A program made the position numbers and the translations under genes. The notes below the pieces were generated by a model. It did no database searches and was not told the DNA's origin. It saw only the letters and a list, made by a program, of their open reading frames with translations. A stretch of 64,000 nt of DNA, from assembly GCA_037043455.1 (NCBI GenBank), contig JAWPHD010011520.1, positions 19,186 through 83,185 of the forward strand. Reading direction: 5' to 3'. Below are positions 10,441-23,177 of the stretch, in pieces. How positions within the stretch are numbered: the first letter of the stretch is position 1; each line of letters starts with the position of its first letter. The stretch comes from Cyrtodaria siliqua. Taxonomy: Eukaryota > Mollusca > Bivalvia > Adapedonta > Hiatellidae.

Positions 10441-12490
10441 CAAATGAATGTCAAATCTTTAACTGGGCAAATAAAGCATTAATGCCATAAGTTACACACG
10501 TAAACAAATATAGTTCATCCATAACTTTAAACACATAATTGGATTGGAACTAAATTAATTTTGACCACAATCGTGGTATTTGTGTTGCAGTTTCGATAGT
10601 TTATTTGCTTCAATTAATATCAAAATGCAAAACGATAATACTCTAATATAGTCTAGCATCGTTAAAGGCTCGAAAACTGAGAGGTCGATGATATATAACT
10701 GTTGGTTTCCTAAGTTTAAGTTTCAGATACAGTAGTCCAAGTATTAAGTCATTCTCACTTCCCATGGCAACCCAGGTTTCATTTCCCTTAGATTTATTTT
10801 AATGTTAAATATACAAAAGGAAAACAGAGACCGGTTGTCAACACAGACTTTTCATAAGAAAATGTAACACTGCTTCTATTTTACTAACAGAACAGAACAT
10901 ATTTTGTATTAATGGCTTAAACAAATGTTTCTTGTCATCTATGCATACATATTACATTTTTTATTACTTGTAACATCAAGTTATTAGATAGTTTTATTGT
11001 TTCTTCCATGCGATAATGATATAATCCATTTTTATTCTAAAAATGATTGGCACTTCTGCGATTTAATGTATGACATGTGTTAAGTTTCTCATGTCCCCTG
11101 ATTAACTCTGCTGAGTATCTTTACCTTAATTGCTGCAACAATTAATATATAATATTTACATTTTCGAGAATCATCGAGAAATATATTGATTTCTCAAAGA
11201 GATTTGATTTTACAAAAAAAGACATAGTATGACAAAAAACAGTATATAATCAAACGATATATGAATATGTACCAGTTTACATTACACTGCTGTCGTCAGA
11301 GTTTAACCCGTGATAATTATGTAGGACGCTTTTATTGTAATCTAGTGCACCTTGGTCGATAGTCATTGCGATTTTATATCATTATAGAACACGAAGTAAA
11401 TATTACATATCCACTTGTGCATACTTTGAAATATTATCCGCTTTATGAATGAAATACTGAACCCGTGAGAGTAGAACGACTCGTTATCTACAAATATCTT
11501 CATGACAAATTGGGTATTCCCTGTATATAACAGGGTACACCGAGGATTGTAATTGGTTTAGTTGTTAACCGCTGTTTTCCCATTGGATTCACAATCTCCT
11601 TTAAAAACACCCAGTTTCATATACTTAGTAACAGAACGACGCGTATATTAGTGTGGACCAATAGGACATAAAGACGAGGCGGGGCTTTCTTGAAGGAAGA
11701 TTACCAAACTCATCAGTCAAAAACCTAGAGGGGTGACACAGATGGGATTTGTTTAGTGTGTAAGAGGACTTCAGTTGAGAACAAGTATTAGTAAATTGAC
11801 GTCAGTTGAATTAAATGAGCTTGTGTTTATAGCAGTGCAAACATATATTAAAGATACCAGGCGTTTTCGCTGAAACTCACTATGTTCACAGTTGATCCTT
11901 TAACTGCTTGCCCTTTTCCCACTCTTCATTTCTCTTTACATATATAGATCTATTAACTTCAGTAATGCATTTCCTATACCTTTCGTTTAAAATGTTTTAT
12001 GATTGTTAAACTGCTATACAATTTATTTTGTAAACAAACTGTATAGGGACGGGCCTTAAGTAATGTGGTAGTTGTGGCCAACTAATGTAAATGTTGCAAT
12101 AAAATATGTTTAAAGGATCTGTTAAACATATATTGATATGGTTGATGTATGAGTATAAATATATATGATATAGATAGTTTTAATTTTATTTCATTCATGT
12201 ACATAGGACATTGAAAATAAAAAGTTACAGAGAAGTGATAGTGACGGTCTCATTATGTATGTTTCAATATGCTTCGTTACAAGTGACTGACTTTTACATT
12301 CTTTAGACGATAGTATTCTTTAGATAATACATGTTAAACATTTATTTGGTTAAAGCGATCTTATATGTTTGTGTCTTCGTTATACTATTCTTCGTGAAAG
12401 CAGTACATAAGCTTGTGTTGAGCGGAATATTTATTTATAACATAGCTGATGATATTATTTATTTTGAAAATAAGCATGATAATTATGGGC
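10441..12490. other. Non-coding AT-rich stretch, nothing recognised
   Basis: No long open frames on either strand, no clear tandem repeat and no transposon domain. Short AT-rich runs only. Confidence 0.5.
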
Positions 12491-12491
12491 G

Positions 12492-13037
12492 GCGTATTAT
12501 TTTTTAATACCATTTGGTGATATCACATATTCGAATCGGTGATATCACTGATTCGAATAGGTGATATCACGCATTCAGTTAGGTGATAACAGCAACTCAT
12601 TCTGAATGCGTGATATCACCTATTGAATGGGTGATATCACCATTTCAATTCAGTGATATCACCTATTCCAATGGTGATATTACTCATTCGTTTTGAATAA
12701 TTGATATCAATCTTTCGAATGAGTCATGGTCATCACGCATTCAAAATGAATCGGTGATGTCACCTATTTGAATGTGTGATATCACCTATTCTAATCAGTT
12801 ATATCACCGATTCGAATAGGTGATATCACTAAATGGTATTAAAGCGTATTTTAATACAATTCAGTGATATCACCTATTTGAATGAGTGATACCACTGATT
12901 CGAATAGATGATATCGCTGATTCAAAACGAAATGGTGATATCACCTACTGAATGAGTGATATCATCTATTTGAATGAGTGATATCATTAATTCGAATATG
13001 TGATATCACTGATTCAAAACGAATGGGTGATATCACG
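12492..13037. repeat. Palindrome array: alternating GTGATATCAC and ATTCGAAT
   Basis: About 22 units spaced roughly 21-22 bp, each centred on GTGATATCAC or a 1-2 base variant and separated by a second short palindrome close to ATTCGAAT. Both motifs are self-complementary, so the array reads much the same on both strands and could fold in many registers. Two direct-repeat modules begin alike (GCGTATT, TTTAATAC, then GTGATATCAC) at 12,492 and 12,844, and the first ends with the inverted counterpart (aaatggtattaaa) at about 12,831. The array ends at the 10-bp palindrome gtcagctgac. No coding capacity. Confidence 0.85.
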
Positions 13038-13129
13038 TCAGCTGACGTCGGTTTATTAAACAAGGTCTGATAAATTACACGTACAATTGTTTGATGGTTG
13101 TCTGTGCCAGTATATGAGTGCGTGTGTGT

Positions 13130-13450
13130 GTGCACGAGTGTGTCATGATAATATGACTAATTTGATTATATTTGCTATTTTCATCTACTGCCAATATAAT
13201 GATGCATTGATAACATACATACTGATTCGCTGAATTATAACGCACACATACGATTGACTTTTTAAACGAATAACATCCTTAAACCTCAAACGTCTTTATG
13301 TGTTATTTATCTGTATTAACATTTTCATCTCGTGGTTATTCTTACGTATCACTGTACTTATTACCTTGCAATAACAAAAACCTTTGAAAGGGACAATATA
13401 CATATTTGCCAGTTTATTTATATATGCCTTTATTCCGCATTTAAAAATAC
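13130..13450 (+). repeat. Dispersed repeat shared with 45,690-45,970
   Basis: Shares ordered blocks with the later segment: cacacatacg.ttgactt, acctcaaacg, a variant of ttattcttncgtat, and cttttattccg. Identity is moderate. An open frame running through it (13,332-13,703) has no recognisable domain. Confidence 0.4.
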
Positions 13451-13850
13451 ATTAAACTCAATTGTTAGAGAATATAAAATGTTGTTTCAACCATACACAT
13501 ATGCAAGGCTCCGGCTATTTTTATCCCGGACTCAGAAAGCAGCTATGGGTGTTGGACTGTGTATCAACGTCATTTTACTGTTCATAAACAACTGTGTTTT
13601 AGTAAGAATACCGGACGCAGTCAAATTGGTATACAGGCGTTTTATGGGTCTTGTACTACTTGAACTGCGTATCAATTTTAGGGATACAGTCTACAAATTA
13701 TGATCTGCGCATGCGCGTATAAATGGTTGTAACTGGTTTTTACTACAATAATTAGATGTAACTTTCAGGGATACGGCTATAAATCTGTTCTCAGCATACG
13801 AATACAGATGGTTCCAAATCTGTATCGTCAAAGATTATTGATTCATTTTA

Positions 13851-13960
13851 AAGGGACAAAGGGCAATCTTGTTTTTTTTAAAGCTCGCGGAGTCCCGTTA
13901 GTTTTTCGGCATAACTTGCATTTGTAAAATAATTAATATTAATTATAAGAATAATATAAA
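13851..13960 (+). mobile_element. MITE family 1, left half
   Basis: TTTTAAAGGGACAAAGGGC is followed by caatcttg, ctcgcggagtcccgttag and ggcataacttgcatttg, matching the left part of the complete element at 30,917-31,193. No right end was found. Confidence 0.7.
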
Positions 13961-14177
13961 AATAATTGTGTTTGAATATTACTAATTGTTTATGTGTACA
14001 GCTATATAAGTATCTCTTTTTGGTGCTGTCTGCTTTTAAAATAAGCAACACCTCTTCAGTCATTAAGCAGAGTTGGTGAAACTTTAACTTGACCATAATG
14101 TGTTCATTTTGTTATAAATCTGAAAGTTGCGGAAGGCGTTATAATATACCAACGACAATGAGAAAAATAGTCATATA

Positions 14178-14350
14178 GAAACCACAACACCCAAACTCAA
14201 TATCGCCGTAGCCGAACACTGTACCACACACTAAGAGCCAATTAAGTTTACAATGAAAAGGCCATTACACAACACAAAGAGTGGTCAAGACATGGTTATC
14301 GACTTGGAACGGTCAGTAGCAATATAGCCAAAATGGCCTACTGGCTAGCT
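14178..14350 (-). mobile_element. Relic of the Penelope-like element 3' region
   Basis: Collinear with 46,873-47,050: tatagaaaccacaacacc, a 'cgccgtagccgaacactgtac' variant, then cgacttggaacggtcagta and actggctagctt. In the later copy this region lies just beyond the coding end of a minus-strand RT element, so this is probably a 5'-truncated copy of that family. Confidence 0.55.
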
Positions 14351-14504
14351 TTGCACACGATGGGATAGTTTATTGTTATCGTATGTTTTCTATATTATAT
14401 AATTATCAACAAGGAAACGTTTCATGCGCGGGTTAAGAAATCCGAATTTCTGTTTACTACTTAAAATAAATACTGAATCAGCAAACACAAACAAGAGATA
14501 AAAG

Positions 14505-14665
14505 TAGCAGTCTCAGTTGTATTGAGTCTGTTCATGAGAGGTAATGAAAAGTGCAGCCCCTCTCACGTCTCTTAGCACCGGCTTAAGCGATATTCTACTA
14601 TAAAGCCACAAAGATTGGGCTTGATGATCCCAAAGGACCACTAAGGAATAACACTACTGGTTTGT
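14505..14665 (+). repeat. Hairpin-headed dispersed repeat, copy 1
   Basis: Contains cagtctcagttgtattgag, then tgttcatgagaggtaatgaa and ctctcacgtctcttagc. It belongs to the family at 15,510-15,790, 55,105-55,268 (reversed) and 56,405-56,640. The head cagtctc...gagactg is itself a small hairpin. Confidence 0.6.
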
Positions 14666-15509
14666 AGTCGGGGCGACTTGTTGCCACGTATTTGTTTGTT
14701 TTTAACTGTGTCTTGACTGTGTCTTGTCGACAGCGCTTACTTTTATAATTCAATACATTGTTGCGTGTTTTCTTTTGGGTTAATCGTAAATTAGTTGTAT
14801 TTAAATGTCATGTACAGAACGTTTATTTCATTTTTTTTATATTTTTTATTTGTGTAAATAGATAATAAAACGTTCGACCGCAGTTTTATACTTATTTATT
14901 TAAATAGCAAAACAAAACAAAACAAGAAGTATTTTAGACTGAATAAATAACAATTGCATGTAGATAACAAATAAAAATGCATTTATTTATAAAAACAAAT
15001 ATATCAAATGCTACTAGCTAAAACGAGCTATTATTTTTGAAATAATAATTTAAATAGTTAATAGTCAATACAAAACTAAGATTCAGATGCATTATAATGA
15101 AAATATATGAAAAAAAAATACACAACCACCATGGAGCTATAATATAAGTATGTTCACATGTACCTAAATGCAAAGCATCGTGACCTAAATAAACCAAATG
15201 TTTCACATCAGTAAACAATTATTGACAATTCTTTAAAACTAATAACACAGTTCACTATTTTAAAGGAAAAAATAATGGCTATTGAATATCTTGCAGCCAT
15301 TCACTGAATATTGCGAAGCTTATGGCATTAAATAACATTACGTTTTTAAATAATTAATCCATTTTCTAAAACAACACAGTATTCCACTCTTACTTCATGT
15401 TTGTTGGAGCGTTTTAAAATTATCTTTAAAACAACGCTTCATTTTAACAAAATATCTTAACAATGTGAAACATCACTTATAAGAAAGTATGAAATGAGAA
15501 ATTTGCAAA

Positions 15510-15790
15510 TCGTCGAACACAATAAATACAAAAAGATTGCAGTCTCGGTTTGACTGAGACTGTTCATGAACGGTAGTGAAATGTGCTTGCTACCTTTCAC
15601 GACCACTATCCCCGAGTTGAGCGGAACTTAATATTTAAAATGCCATAGTACATAAATTTAAGCCATCCCAAAGATGGTATGCATATAATGGTAAACATGG
15701 AACCTTCAATGCGGTATTTCCACATCATTCCATGGCCTGCGACGTATGGTCCCAGTTGCTAACATAGCACGTTGCCCTAAACGAGAAAAC
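15510..15790 (+). repeat. Hairpin-headed dispersed repeat, copy 2
   Basis: cagtctcggtttgactgaga is followed by ctgttcatgaacggtagtga, then ctacctttcacgacc and gagttgagcggaact, and ends past gatggtatgcatata. It closely matches 56,465-56,640. Confidence 0.7.
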
Positions 15791-16374
15791 AATGGGCGAA
15801 ATAAACAAAATGAAATTTGTCTAGGAGCAGAGGTTATGAAGTCTACGTATCACAGGTAACAGCCAAAAGACTAAATGAAAAAGCAGGCAACATATCCTAA
15901 GTGTGATTAAATAATACTCAGAACCTTTAAAGGCTGGAGTAGTGTAACTCACTTATAACGTGATAATACAATGAAACAAATTTCGTTTTGTAATTGCCAA
16001 CTTTAAACAAAACCTTTAGTATTGTTCACTAATTTTCGTTTGTATTATATAGATACAACAAAGACACACCATCATTAACATATCGTAAAATAAATTTCAA
16101 AATCATGTAACATTTACGAATACATGTATATAAGTAAAAACATAACATATAAATATTTTATAAACTTTAGCTCATTATTGTTAAAGCACAATTGCTAAAA
16201 CAAGCTGATTAAAACAATATGATATTGAGGTAGGTGTATCTTAACAAATCAATATTGTTTTCAACAACAGTAAAATACATTTATCTTTATCAATTAACAA
16301 AATTAAAACGTAACATAACATAACATGGTAAATTAAATAAATGTATCCTGTTATTAGAGGATCTTACATGAGTA

Positions 16375-16690
16375 CTCATTCATTATTAAATTTATTAAAC
16401 GAGTTGGCAAAATGATATAATGCGAGACTCTTGCCGAGCATTATATCATTTTTGCTAACGAGTTTAATAAATTCAATAATGAATGAGAACGAATATTTAT
16501 CACATAACTCACATATCGACTTTTATTACATTTTGCCTAATAAACCGTAGGAATTGGATCATAGTCATTATCGATTTTTTTGACATCTCATGCTAGGCTT
16601 ATTTGCATACTTATACAACTAGTGATATATCGAAATATAGAATGGTGTTATTCCACTATCACACCGTAAGTTATGTGATAAAAGGTATTA
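16375..16690. mobile_element. Foldback element with nested inverted repeats
   Basis: The outer arms (tattaaatttattaaacgag / ctaacgagtttaataaattc) flank a hairpin with aatgatataatgc and gcattatatcatt. Downstream, tttatcacataac (about 16,497) and gttatgtgataaa (about 16,671) form another inverted pair. A related block occurs at 58,775-59,200, but at a different position relative to the shared flanks, which suggests independent insertion or local rearrangement. Confidence 0.6.
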
Positions 16691-16719
16691 TCACATTTAC
16701 TGATTTCCCTTAGTTTTAA

Positions 16720-17449
16720 ATAGCGTGTCGACATTATCTATACATATACTTGGTTTTTGTCTGAAGTTATTACTTAAGCAATCCATGATAGACATCTGAA
16801 TCACAGGAGGCACCCACTATTTCAAATCAGATCCAGTTTATTACGACATAATGTAATCCCTATTTAATTATATGTTGAGCCGACAAATATGAAAGACATA
16901 GTAACTATTTATCACGGTGAGTCGAGGTAGTGTTTATTAAAGTCGATATCTGACAATATATATCAAATCCGAAAACAACTTTTCAACAAATGACTTTATT
17001 TGTAACAATTAACAACGATACAAAAAGACCCGTATACTATAACAATAATCTACAACAGTTAAATGTTAATATCAACGTGTCGTAATATACAATTATGGAG
17101 TGTGATGAGGTAAAACCATGATAGAGAAGAATAATAATAAATTACTTACAAAAATGATGAATACCTAACAAATTACAATATAAAAAACACGCATGGATCA
17201 TGCTATTATTTAATGCACATATTAATATCATTCTATTTAAAATGTTATTCCTTAAAAAATTAACAAAAAACATTTCGATCCGTTGTAGGTAAAATATATT
17301 GAATATAATTGATAAAGTTTGTGAAGCTTAAGTCATAACGGCACTCGAAGCTAAATAGTTTATTACTGACAAATTGCAAATTAACTTGTCGATATCATCT
17401 AAACAAAAACAAAATCGTATTGTCTGACAGACATAGAAGCATAACACAG

Positions 17450-17483
<34 letters not shown>

Positions 17484-19418
17484 CAGTAATGAAGGGCATA
17501 GCCACTGATAAATAATGCAAGAACACATTTCCACACTGGATATGGCATTTTTTCTCAGCCATTTCTTAACGAAAAAATAAATGCGCATGTTCAAATAAAT
17601 CATTATCCTTTCCTTAGGGTGAGTTATTATACGCTTGATTTAGAGTGCAGTTTAAGTACTCAATGAAAACATACATCCAACATGTCCAACGTGCGCGTTT
17701 CGTGAAAGAACTAGGTTTGATTGTAACACTACGGCCTCGCCATTGTACTTAACCTAATAACAGTTTATAAATGTAACACAATTAGCGTTAAAGTACACCC
17801 CTGTTAATCCCAAATAATATGTCAGCTAACTCCGTGTTTAATTATCTGAACACCTGTTATTGTTTACCTGCTCTAAACTTAGTTTCTCTGGAAGTTTCCG
17901 GAAAACTTTGAATTCTAGGAGCAAAGAGTATTGCCATATTAGGGGAGACCATTCGCCGAAAGGTATTGTGGGTAATGTATGCATATAATGATGTAATCAC
18001 CATGACGTTAACATGTAGCTACACAAGTCTTTTTCCATATGTGGGGCATGACTAAATGCCGAAAGGTAGTCTGAGTAATCTTTTAGTATAATACTGACCG
18101 CACGGAAAGTCTAAGAGAGTCGGGGGTTCCGAAGTGGATAGTCAGTTTCAATAGTCAGTCGGTCTTGTATCTACAAGATTGATCCCCGCAGTCTTAGACA
18201 GGGTGTGAGATAATTTAAACTATACTATGGATGCTAGTATAGTAGGGCAATTGTTCGGCGTTACATAATAATTTGAGCATTTTGGACATTTGAACGTTTC
18301 TAAATACTAATATACTGTGTGAACGTAAAACATTTAATAAGAGGGACTATTTAAGTATTTAACAAATGGAAGTACTGAAAACCACTATACGAAACGGACA
18401 TGTATATACATAACAGGATGTTCATAGCGTATTATGAATTTGTAATTGTTCGGACTTTTATATGAACCAATAAACTATGGAAATCACGACGCGAAGACCA
18501 GACCTCGTTATTAAATGTACCAAGCATGTCATACGACCCCATAGTGCTATATGATAAGGGGAAATATTGGCCCCAAATACGGAAATATTTTAGCTACACA
18601 TGAACCAAATCATTATTAAAAATCAATAAAGGCAAGTTTGAAGGCTAAATTAGGATATTTTTGTTCAGTTTTAGCAGTTTGCATTCAGGCATTGGTCTTG
18701 GAAACACAACTGATTTGTTGTTAACCCATGTTGATAGGGACACTTCATCAGCCACAAATCTGTGTGTGCTCCGAGATAGCTTTAGGATCAAAAAATTCAA
18801 AATATGACAAAATTACCAAGGATGGCATTTTCTGACACTCGGTCAAATCTTCTAGATAAATACAAGCAATAAAAATATATTTCAAAGATAGAATATGATC
18901 AATTTACTTAAAACATACACAACTAATTAAAGTAAAATAACACTTTTTGCATTTTGAATGTTTTGGGGGCCAAAATACCCCCTATCATACTTTGTCCGTT
19001 GACATTTTTGCATATTAATTTCCATAAAGAGCGAAAACAAAACAGTTTTCAAACCAATATCTTTACCTGTCAAAACTATTTAATAGCATAAATACATGAT
19101 CACGTCAATTACTCTTTTCAATTTGAATCTACTATTGACATGAATATAGGCAAACACGCTCTCCTCGCGATATAATACATCCTTTGAGCAAGCAATTGGT
19201 ACGTGCTTCTTTAAGATACAACTAATAACAATTACCACGGCTAGATTTGAGTCATATCCCAACAACATATCTATCTGTGAAACACACACAACACAAACTA
19301 TTATCAGTGAATATGACGGTAAAGCTGTCGATCTTTCTTTCTTGTTTTCATACTGCACAATTCCGTAGAGTCCAGACAAGGACAAACTATCACATGACAA
19401 AACTCTCAGACTGCCGGT
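16720..19418. repeat. Downstream flank of IAP locus B, segmentally duplicated at 59.6-62.98 kb
   Basis: Ordered matches to the locus C flank: tttttgtctgaagttattac (16,755 and 59,660); gcgcatgttcaaataa (17,583 and 61,928); tttgttcagttttagcag (18,660 and 62,130); agataaatac and aaaaatatattt (18,854 and 62,378); then near-identity from 18,880. Non-coding apart from the 3' untranslated part of the RING exon. A (TA)n tract lies at 17,450-17,477. Confidence 0.75.
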
Positions 19419-19615
19419 TTATGATGGAAACGCCCGAATGGTTCCTTTGATCAATGTCCTACATATGGCGCATTTCCGAAGAGCGGGGGCACAATCCGAA
19501 CAGGCAACCATGTGACCACAAGGTAGAAACACAATGCATGCATCCTTGTCCATGCATATCTTACACATCATTTGTTCCCGAAGACTCCGGTTCTCTTCAG
19601 CCAGAGATTTGAGGT
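19419..19615 (-). CDS. IAP locus B, last exon: RING finger
   Basis: The acceptor TTTTTCAG precedes 19,615; the exon starts in phase 1 and ends at TAA (19,419-19,421). It encodes a short coiled lead (LKSLAEENRSLREQ) and a C3HC4 RING: CKIC, 11 residues, CGH, MVAC, SDC, six residues, CAIC. The sequence stops 14 residues later (TLIKGTIRAFPS). This is the C-terminal E3 ubiquitin ligase domain of XIAP/BIRC-type proteins; it recruits E2 enzymes to ubiquitinate targets such as caspases or the protein itself. All eight metal ligands are present. A 197-bp counterpart with the same boundaries lies at 62,971-63,167. Confidence 0.93.
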
Positions 19616-19796
19616 CTGAAAAAGATAAAGAAATAACTTTAAAGCAAACACATACACAGTTACTGAACATAATGAATATTGGATACGTCATAACATAACT
19701 AAACGTGTTCAAATATTAATATAAGACGTGCATCAAACAGTTTCTATAATTGCTTATCTTGTGACAAGTGTATTACAATATGTCAACAATACGTAC

Positions 19797-20165
19797 CTGC
19801 TTTTGACGGTAGGTTACATCTGGAGGGTGGTGCCTTCTCTTCCTTTTGTGATTGTGAGATTTCCTCTTCCCTTTCTGAAGTAATAACATCTAACATTGGT
19901 TGTGTACTTATACAACCTGGGGATGTATTTCCATTTCCTGATGCTTTTTCATTTCCTGATGCATTTCCATTTCCTGATGCTTTTTCATTTCCTGATGCAT
20001 TTCCATTTCCTGATTCTTTTCCATTCCCTGATGCATTTCCATTTTCTGATGCATTTCCATATCCTGATGCATTTCCATTTCCTGATGCTTTCCCATTGTG
20101 ATTTCTATGTTGATTGTCATCTAGAACTATTTCCATTATCGCTTCCGCTGTAAGGGGTCTGTTTC
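19797..20165 (-). CDS. IAP locus B, low-complexity repeat exon (Ala-Ser-Gly-Asn-Gly-Asn)
   Basis: The acceptor TTGTTTACAG precedes 20,165 and the donor GTACGT follows 19,797. Both ends are phase 1, so skipping the exon would keep frame. It reads NRPLTAEAIMEIVLDDNQHR, then about nine copies of an 18-bp unit coding ASGNGN variants (ASGYGN, ASENGN, ESGNGN, ASGNEK), then an acidic/polar tail (SEREEEISQSQKEE) leading into the RING exon. The NRPLTAEAIMEIVLDD lead resembles the linker before the RING in invertebrate IAPs. The repeat is open in several frames on both strands because of its periodicity, so overlapping long frames here are shadows. It probably forms a disordered linker between BIR and RING modules. 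Confidence 0.8.
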
Positions 20166-20866
20166 CTGTAAACAACATACATGCACATTTAGCGATGGTT
20201 TGGTAGTATTGCATTGAAATCATACACTTCCTTACAGAGTCTATATGTTCTACGCAAAGTAAGAATATGGACGATTCCGGAATTGCTCTGCGCAAAGTAA
20301 GAATTCTTACTTTGCGCAACGATTCCGGAATTGCGCAGGACTATTCCGGAATTGCGCAAGGGGTTAAAACATATAAAGCATACATAAAGTGCCTCTGCGC
20401 AATTTGAGAATGTTCTGCGCAAAGTAAGAATTTGTGTTGGGATCTGAAATTTTGAAACCTATTTATTTTGAATGACAATACATTTTATTTATAGTGCATT
20501 AATAGCCCATTTATGAAACATAACAGAAACAATCATGTAATTACGTTTTACCGACATAAGCCGTAAGTAGTTAAAGTTTGGCCAGTTTTAATAGTTGTGT
20601 CACACTTCTAAAATCAATTAGTATTCATAGATGTTTAATAATAAAGGCATTGTATTTGCATTGATAATATAATTAACTTCAATCTGTTTATCAAAAGAAA
20701 ACCGACACAAATAACTATGTCCTATTGCATAATATGTGAGAATAATTAGATAGGTCGTTTCTATTTGTTGAATCGAAATTAACTCAAAAGTTTGATTGGC
20801 ATTTCATATGGTATATTTTAATTTGGTTCAAAAAATGTTTACAGTTATTCTAAGTGACCGTTCACT

Positions 20867-21097
20867 ATGGATGAACATAAACATTTAGTGCAACAGTTTG
20901 TTGATAGTGTATGTAACAAAGCAAATACGAAGTTACTTTCAAAGGAAAAATACGAAGAAGTTGTCAATTGTCTAAGTAACTCTAGTGTTTCAGTCAGTGC
21001 CAAGTTTCGTTGGTGGATTAAAAGCAAAGGATTTCAATTAGTGAATTTCCCGGAGTTAAATCTAATCGATGTATTGTGCGTGCCAGCCAAAATTGAG
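20867..21097 (+). CDS. First exon of a transposon protein (KRBA2/integrase-like N-terminus)
   Basis: ATG at 20,867 opens 77 codons ending exactly at a consensus donor (GAG|GTAAGT). Key stretches are KYEEVVNCLS, KFRWWIKSKGF and FPELNLIDVLCVPAK. A lysine/aromatic helix followed by 'FRxWxKxKxF' and 'L.VP.K' resembles the N-terminal segment of integrase-bearing transposon proteins related to vertebrate KRBA2; this is from memory and not searched. It lies ~620 bp inside the left inverted terminus, pointing inward, as expected for the first exon of the element's gene. The integrase exons that should follow were not recognised before 24.5 kb. Confidence 0.5.
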
Positions 21098-23170
21098 GTA
21101 AGTCATAATATGTTTTAAAGGTACTGCAGGTGATCTGGAAGAACTGTGGCTGTCTATCGAAATATGAATTGTGGGTCGTATTTGATATTAATTTTCATAT
21201 TAAGTGTGCTCGTGCACTAAATAGGCAATCCAATTGTAATATGTTATATTAAGGATCGTTTGCGATAATGGGCCTCATATGGCTATCAAGGGCTAATGTC
21301 ACAAATAGGCACACCTGTTGTAATATTCTCAAAAAGCGAAACTCTGTTTTATATTCTTAATTATGTGTTACTATTATTATTTATTTTACTTGTAGTAAGC
21401 TGGTAAGCGTTTTGTTTTTCCTTTTTATTTTTTTTTAAAGTTAATTTCAATCATATTTTATGCTGTAAATAATGCAATCATTATTAGATAAGAAATAAGG
21501 TTTTATAACTACGTTGAGAAGTCGGTGCTAATCAGTACACTCCAGATCTGATCTGGATTGTTATCTGATTTTTTATACTATTTTTTAATGTTTCAGTAGC
21601 CGTTGCGATTCTCTAACTCACATATTAATATTTCTATTTTAAGTACTTTTTAGACAACATGTCAAGATTAGCAATGGCCGCTCAATTTTTACCGCGTATA
21701 AATGTGTGTGATAACAATATTTTTAGAAAATGATTTTATAAATTAAAACAGTGATATATGTGTATGCATTGACTACTGGACCTACTGCTGTGGCTTTTTG
21801 TGAGTCTTATGACACGGCTGCGGCAGTCGGTTCAGATGCTCAATATTTCAACATTGTGAACAGTCATATGTATATTGATATTGTATAGTCTCTTGTAATT
21901 CTAAAAAGAATGGCACAGTTGTATTTTATGATTTGATGTATTGTAGATAATAGTGTACTGTGATGAGACTTAGATAAACTATTAAACTAACTATCCCATT
22001 TAAATAAAGCTCTCGGGCCTCATAAGACTATATCCGGCCAATATCACAAAAAGGCACACCTACCCCAGTTAATGACCTGTTTATTACATGTGTAACCAAA
22101 ACAATATTATTTTCGGTATATCTAAATTGCGCAAAGTAAACATACTTTGTATCCGCTTGTGATTCTTGTGTTTAAATATGATTCTTTATTTAGAGTCATA
22201 AAGACATCAATGTTGCATTTGTCCCTTTAAATTTGTATTTAATTATATGCAAGTAGGGTAAAGTCAAAACTATACTGGATAAATAAATCGAGATGTTTGA
22301 TAAACACATCAAAATTGCCGTGTGTCCCTTTAAACTCCTATCTATCATTATAATATGTTTGCAACAGTGTTCTTCTCAGTAAATCTGATATGAAGTAATT
22401 GCGTATTTGTTTTTATATGATTATTTTGTTCATGTTCTCACTATCTTCACATTTTCGAGTAACTGTTTAGCCTATAAACAGGTTTATAACAAGTTGCAAT
22501 GTAAGCAAATGTAAATAATAATACTATTTCTGCAATTATACAATTATAATATTTCTACAATGGGTCAGTCCGATTTAATTGTTAATAAAACAGTTTGGTC
22601 TGGCAAACTAGACGACTCGTTTAGTTTTGTTGAATATCCTATGACGCTTTAATATATATTTCTTTATTAAAGTCTCATCATGGTTTACAATAAATACAAA
22701 CATAAATAAAACATCGTAAGCATGCCATTCTAATTAGAATTATAAGAGACTATAGTTATAAAATCATCAACACATTTTAAAAGTAGCTAATAACATTAAA
22801 CTCTAATACAATCGTGTTTTGTGATGGAAGTACACGTTATTTAAATTATATGTACAACTGTTGGCAATATAATCCTCATTTACTTGCAACCTTCTTTTTG
22901 CTTCTATCGAATGATATAACTATATAACTTAATCAAATATATGAGGTTATGCAGCAGATTTGTTTTTAAATTATTAACGTTTATGAAAATGGCATATTAT
23001 GGTAAAGTATACATATAAATGTACAACTCTACGAGTTTATATACGACCTTTTTTACTTCAATTGAATGATATAACTTGATATGTAAGTATATGAGGGTAT
23101 GTAGACTTAGGTACATAGTATGCATGTACAGAGAGTACGGGGACATATAAAGTGTACGGGACAATTGTAT
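21098..23170 (+). other. Interior of the 7 kb element, no domain recognised
   Basis: Mostly non-coding AT-rich DNA. It contains two right-end-like scraps of MITE family 1 (tgtccctttaa at about 22,221 and 22,325) and an internal copy of ttgcgcaaagtaa at 22,126, the word found in the terminal repeats. An integrase core was sought by eye and not found. Confidence 0.4.
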
Positions 23171-23177
23171 TTATTAA

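Noticed and set aside
12492..13037. CRISPR-like array
   Set aside because: Regular spacing suggested it at first glance, but spacers are themselves near-identical short palindromes and the sequence is clearly eukaryotic.
13332..13703. 123-codon open frame
   Set aside because: It lies in a segment partly shared with 45.7-45.97 kb and has no domain, and the shared copy does not preserve the frame.
19896..20153. Plus-strand frame rich in Met-Phe-His-Leu repeats and a minus-strand Met/Glu-rich frame
   Set aside because: Both are alternative-frame readings of the 18-bp periodic IAP repeat exon; the frame consistent with splice phases and the RING exon is the Gly-Asn one. The same applies at 63,460-63,701.
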